From JANPLD01 sp964445765 (GTDB lineage: Bacteria > Pseudomonadota > Alphaproteobacteria > Rickettsiales > UBA8987): 64,000 nucleotides of DNA. The position numbers were made by a program, and so were the translations under genes. This document shows positions 61,691 through 64,000 of the stretch, piece by piece (position 1 is the stretch's first letter; each line of letters begins with the position of its first letter). Location of the stretch: positions 1 through 64,000 of the forward strand of contig CAYULD010000003.1 in the NCBI GenBank assembly GCA_964445765.1, given 5' to 3'. The notes under the pieces were generated by a model. The model was not told the DNA's origin. It did no database searches and was given only the letters and a program-made list of their open reading frames with translations.

Positions 61691-62449
61691 GTGCCTAACA
61701 TAACCATACATAAGCCAGAAGATTTTGAAGGGATGCGAAAAGCTGGCAAGCTCGCAAGCCAAATTCTTACTAGAATTAGTGAATTTGTGCAAGAAGGTGT
61801 AACCACAAATTATATTAATGATCTCTGTCATAAATGGATAATTGAAGCAGGTGCAATTCCAGCACCGCTTAATTATCGTGGCTTTCCAAAATCAATTTGC
61901 ACTTCGGTTAATCATGTCGTTTGCCACGGCATACCTGATGAACGCAAGCTCAGAGAAGGTGATATTGTTAATATTGATGTGACGGTTATTGTTGATGGTT
62001 GGTATGGGGATTCCAGCCGAATGTATTTGGTTGGCAAAAAAATTCCAGTAAAAGCATTAAGGCTAACCGAAGTTGCGAGAGATGCGATGATGCTTGGTAT
62101 TGAGCAAGTTCGCCCCGGTGCGAGTTTGTGGGATATTGGTAATGCAATTCAAACTTACGCAGAAAAGCAGGGTTTTAGCGTAGTGCGTGATTATTGCGGG
62201 CATGGAATAGGCAGGGTTTTTCATACTTCGCCTAATATTGTGCATTACAGAGACGAAAATAACAAAAAAATTATTTTACAAGAGGGAATGTTTTTCACCG
62301 TTGAGCCAATGGTTAATGCAGGCAAGGCAGATACAATTCTTTCATTAGCAGATGGTTGGACAGTTACCACCCGTGATAAATCCCTTTCTGCACAATGGGA
62401 ACACACTATAGGCGTAACCAATAACGGCTTTGAAATTTTTACGGCTTAA
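61691..62449 (+). CDS. map: Methionine aminopeptidase, type I
   Basis: Removes the N-terminal Met of nascent proteins. 252 residues, starting with GTG. Metal ligands visible: Asp in VNIDVTVIVDGWYGDSSRM (two), His in CGHGIGRVFHTSP, Glu in FFTVEPMVN, Glu in QWEHTIGVT. Full length, type Ia without insertion. It ends 3 bp from the stop of the convergent 508-residue unknown. Confidence 0.96.
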   Translation: MPNITIHKPEDFEGMRKAGKLASQILTRISEFVQEGVTTNYINDLCHKWIIEAGAIPAPLNYRGFPKSICTSVNHVVCHGIPDERKLREGDIVNIDVTVIVDGWYGDSSRMYLVGKKIPVKALRLTEVARDAMMLGIEQVRPGASLWDIGNAIQTYAEKQGFSVVRDYCGHGIGRVFHTSPNIVHYRDENNKKIILQEGMFFTVEPMVNAGKADTILSLADGWTVTTRDKSLSAQWEHTIGVTNNGFEIFTA

Positions 62450-62452
62450 GGC

Positions 62453-64000
62453 TTAGGCTCTGTATTGGGCTTTAGGTTTATGAAGTTGAGCCTGAGCTTC
62501 CATATATGCTTCTTTTTGTTGTTTTAAAGTTGCTGCGTGCCTTGGGTTAGATTTTCTAATAGATAAATGTGCAACCAAACCAGGAGCATTTTCTCTTAAA
62601 TGCGCTTCCATTTTTTCTTCTATAATTGCTTTTTTTGCCTGATACTCAACGCTAAAAGTTATAGTTTCCTTACCCCTAATATAACTCTTTTCTTGGAATG
62701 GATTGCCAGCTTGCTCTCTTTCATTAATTTTTGCTTGAATTTCTTGCTCAGTAACTTGTTTTGAAATTTCAACGCATTCTTTATCAAGTTCAAGCTTATT
62801 ATCATTAGCTAATTCTAGCTCTAATGTTTTTAGCTGGTTTATATGAAGATGTTTTGAAAATCTTCTTCTAATATGCTCATAACAGTCCTTTGCATCAGAA
62901 TTTTTATCAAATATAACCTTAACATTTTTACCATCTGAGTCTTTAATTTTTTGCCCTCTTTCATCCCGTGCATCATCTTCACCAAGGGCAATAGCAACAA
63001 ATTTTGCCATTTGATAGATTTCTTCTTTTGAATTTTCATTTTTTCTTTCTAAGCTTCCATTTTCATTTTTTAAGCCTTTAGCAAAATACTCTGAATCTTT
63101 TAATATGCCTGTAAACTCTTCCATAAATTTATCATCAGTTGCACCTACACAGGCAGCTGCCAAACTTACAAAGGTTTGAAAAGTTGTACTTTTTTTATAA
63201 AAATCTCTAATTTTTTCTTCATTAAATTCTTCTTTTTTGAAGGCTTCTTTTAAGATTTCTCCATATCCTTTTATAACATTTGCATCCCCACCAAATCTTG
63301 CTCCGATGTTATATCCTATCGCGCGGCTAATAACATAATAAGCAGTTAAAAATTCGTGTTCTTTTCTGGAGTCTGGCCTATCAGAAGTATTCATTAGCTT
63401 TGCTTGAAGCATAAGATAATCGTGATACGGATCACCTTTTGCATTTTCGCCAATAGTAATTAAATTTCCTTCTTTATCTACCTTACCCTCAGAATAATCT
63501 TGATAAGGGGATCTTGCACCGCTCAAACCATTAACATCAGTGCCAAAGAATGTTTGGAGATCATTTCCTAATTCAGCCCATATCGCCTCAAAATCACTAA
63601 ATGTTTCATGCTCAGGAGAAAATTGTTCTTTTGTAAATTGAAAATCTCTTTCCTTAACTTGTGAATTAGCAAAAGCCTTATTTTTATCTGATCTTAAAAC
63701 TCTATTTACGCCTTCGCCCTGAAGAGTCATTAAAAACTTAAATTCCACGCCTCTTTTACCTGCAATTGATGATAATTGACGCATAAAATTTATGTTGCCA
63801 CCGCGTTCAGGTGATAAACCACAGCCACCAAAACAAGCAATTTTTGCTCCTTTGAATTCTTTTTTATCTATATTTAAATTCTCTAAATTTACTGGTGGCT
63901 GATGAGGTCTTCTTCCTTCCTCTGCTTCACCAATAAAATTTAATCCCAAGGGTTGATTAGTAACTTTATAATCTTTCAAAACTTCATTTAGAAATTGAGA
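62453..64000 (-). CDS. Hypothetical protein, 508+ aa, 5' end outside window
   Basis: Not recognised. The frame from the stop at 62453 stays open through the window edge; the first in-window start is a TTG at 63979 (508 residues), but codons continue in frame to 64000 (reading SQFLNEV), so the real start is probably beyond the edge. It is hydrophilic, Lys/Glu/Asn-rich and probably mostly helical. Residues 46-61 (KIACFGGCGLSPERGG) are a Gly-rich loop and might bind a nucleotide, but no Walker or Rossmann pattern is complete. No signal peptide visible. It might be a lineage-specific effector or cytoplasmic protein. Confidence 0.78.
   Translation of the reverse strand, partial: SQFLNEVLKDYKVTNQPLGLNFIGEAEEGRRPHQPPVNLENLNIDKKEFKGAKIACFGGCGLSPERGGNINFMRQLSSIAGKRGVEFKFLMTLQGEGVNRVLRSDKNKAFANSQVKERDFQFTKEQFSPEHETFSDFEAIWAELGNDLQTFFGTDVNGLSGARSPYQDYSEGKVDKEGNLITIGENAKGDPYHDYLMLQAKLMNTSDRPDSRKEHEFLTAYYVISRAIGYNIGARFGGDANVIKGYGEILKEAFKKEEFNEEKIRDFYKKSTTFQTFVSLAAACVGATDDKFMEEFTGILKDSEYFAKGLKNENGSLERKNENSKEEIYQMAKFVAIALGEDDARDERGQKIKDSDGKNVKVIFDKNSDAKDCYEHIRRRFSKHLHINQLKTLELELANDNKLELDKECVEISKQVTEQEIQAKINEREQAGNPFQEKSYIRGKETITFSVEYQAKKAIIEEKMEAHLRENAPGLVAHLSIRKSNPRHAATLKQQKEAYMEAQAQLHKPKAQYRA

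Noticed and set aside
1..64000. Search for an integrated phage, insertion-sequence transposase or integrase
   Set aside because: No capsid, terminase, transposase or recombinase motif was seen in any long frame.

Overview
The window is AT-rich, almost gap-free bacterial DNA that reads as an alphaproteobacterium. Evidence: the 5' half of an alphaproteobacterial-style tRNA-Gly(GCC), LPS genes (lpxC, kdsA), short-form PSD, a VirB8/VirB9 pair split from the rest of a type IV secretion system, and intergenic palindromic repeats. A Rickettsiales-like or other small-genome, possibly host-associated lineage is my inference. It keeps peptidoglycan genes (mltB, rlpA, dacA, ftsA), lipid A/KDO genes and capsule export, so it is not a wall-less or LPS-less type. 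No rRNA, CRISPR array, prophage or transposase gene was seen.

Layout. 1-6.4 kb, all on the minus strand: mlaF, a 1375-residue prepilin-like/Cys-rich/RTX protein, tmk, psd, partial tRNA-Gly. 6.5-12.5 kb: small unknown ORF, lnt and recJ (minus), gmk (plus), a 520-residue unknown. 12.6-16.1 kb (plus): capsule ABC exporter (KpsM/KpsT-like), a palindromic repeat, a KpsE-like co-polymerase and a Cys-rich secreted protein. 16.2-24.2 kb: kdsA, dcd, phoU, a 369-residue RTX protein, a methyltransferase, dnaE, a small unknown. 24.2-25.3 kb: rpmB between two 134-bp direct repeats with terminal inverted repeats, plus further palindromes. 25.3-30.7 kb: a glycerol-1-phosphate-dehydrogenase-like enzyme, mltB, rlpA, a repeat cluster, dacA, rsmD. 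30.7-41 kb: a 412- and a 2388-residue secreted Cys-rich pair (minus) divergent from virB8-virB9 (plus). 41-52.7 kb: cutA, a glycosyltransferase, nrdB, a MoeB/ThiF protein, lpxC-coaE, lipA, a nitronate monooxygenase-like protein, a KefB-type antiporter, dadA, a porin. 52.8-64 kb: a repeat-containing peptidoglycan-binding lipoprotein, thiS, a Cys-rich secreted protein, trpG/pabA, speB-like, ftsA, an ALDH7-type dehydrogenase, a YafQ/DinJ toxin-antitoxin pair, rsmE, ubiA, map and a 508+-residue unknown running off the end.

Functional picture. Most genes are housekeeping or envelope genes. The unusual material is a set of large exported proteins: a protein with a type IV prepilin N-terminus joined to duplicated Cys-module plus RTX blocks, a second stand-alone RTX protein, and a giant Cys-rich secreted protein with a cell-wall-hydrolase-like (CHAP-like) stretch next to T4SS core genes. 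With the smaller Cys-rich secreted proteins they suggest a disulfide- and calcium-stabilised surface apparatus. That link is inference; individual family assignments were made by reading motifs, with no database search.
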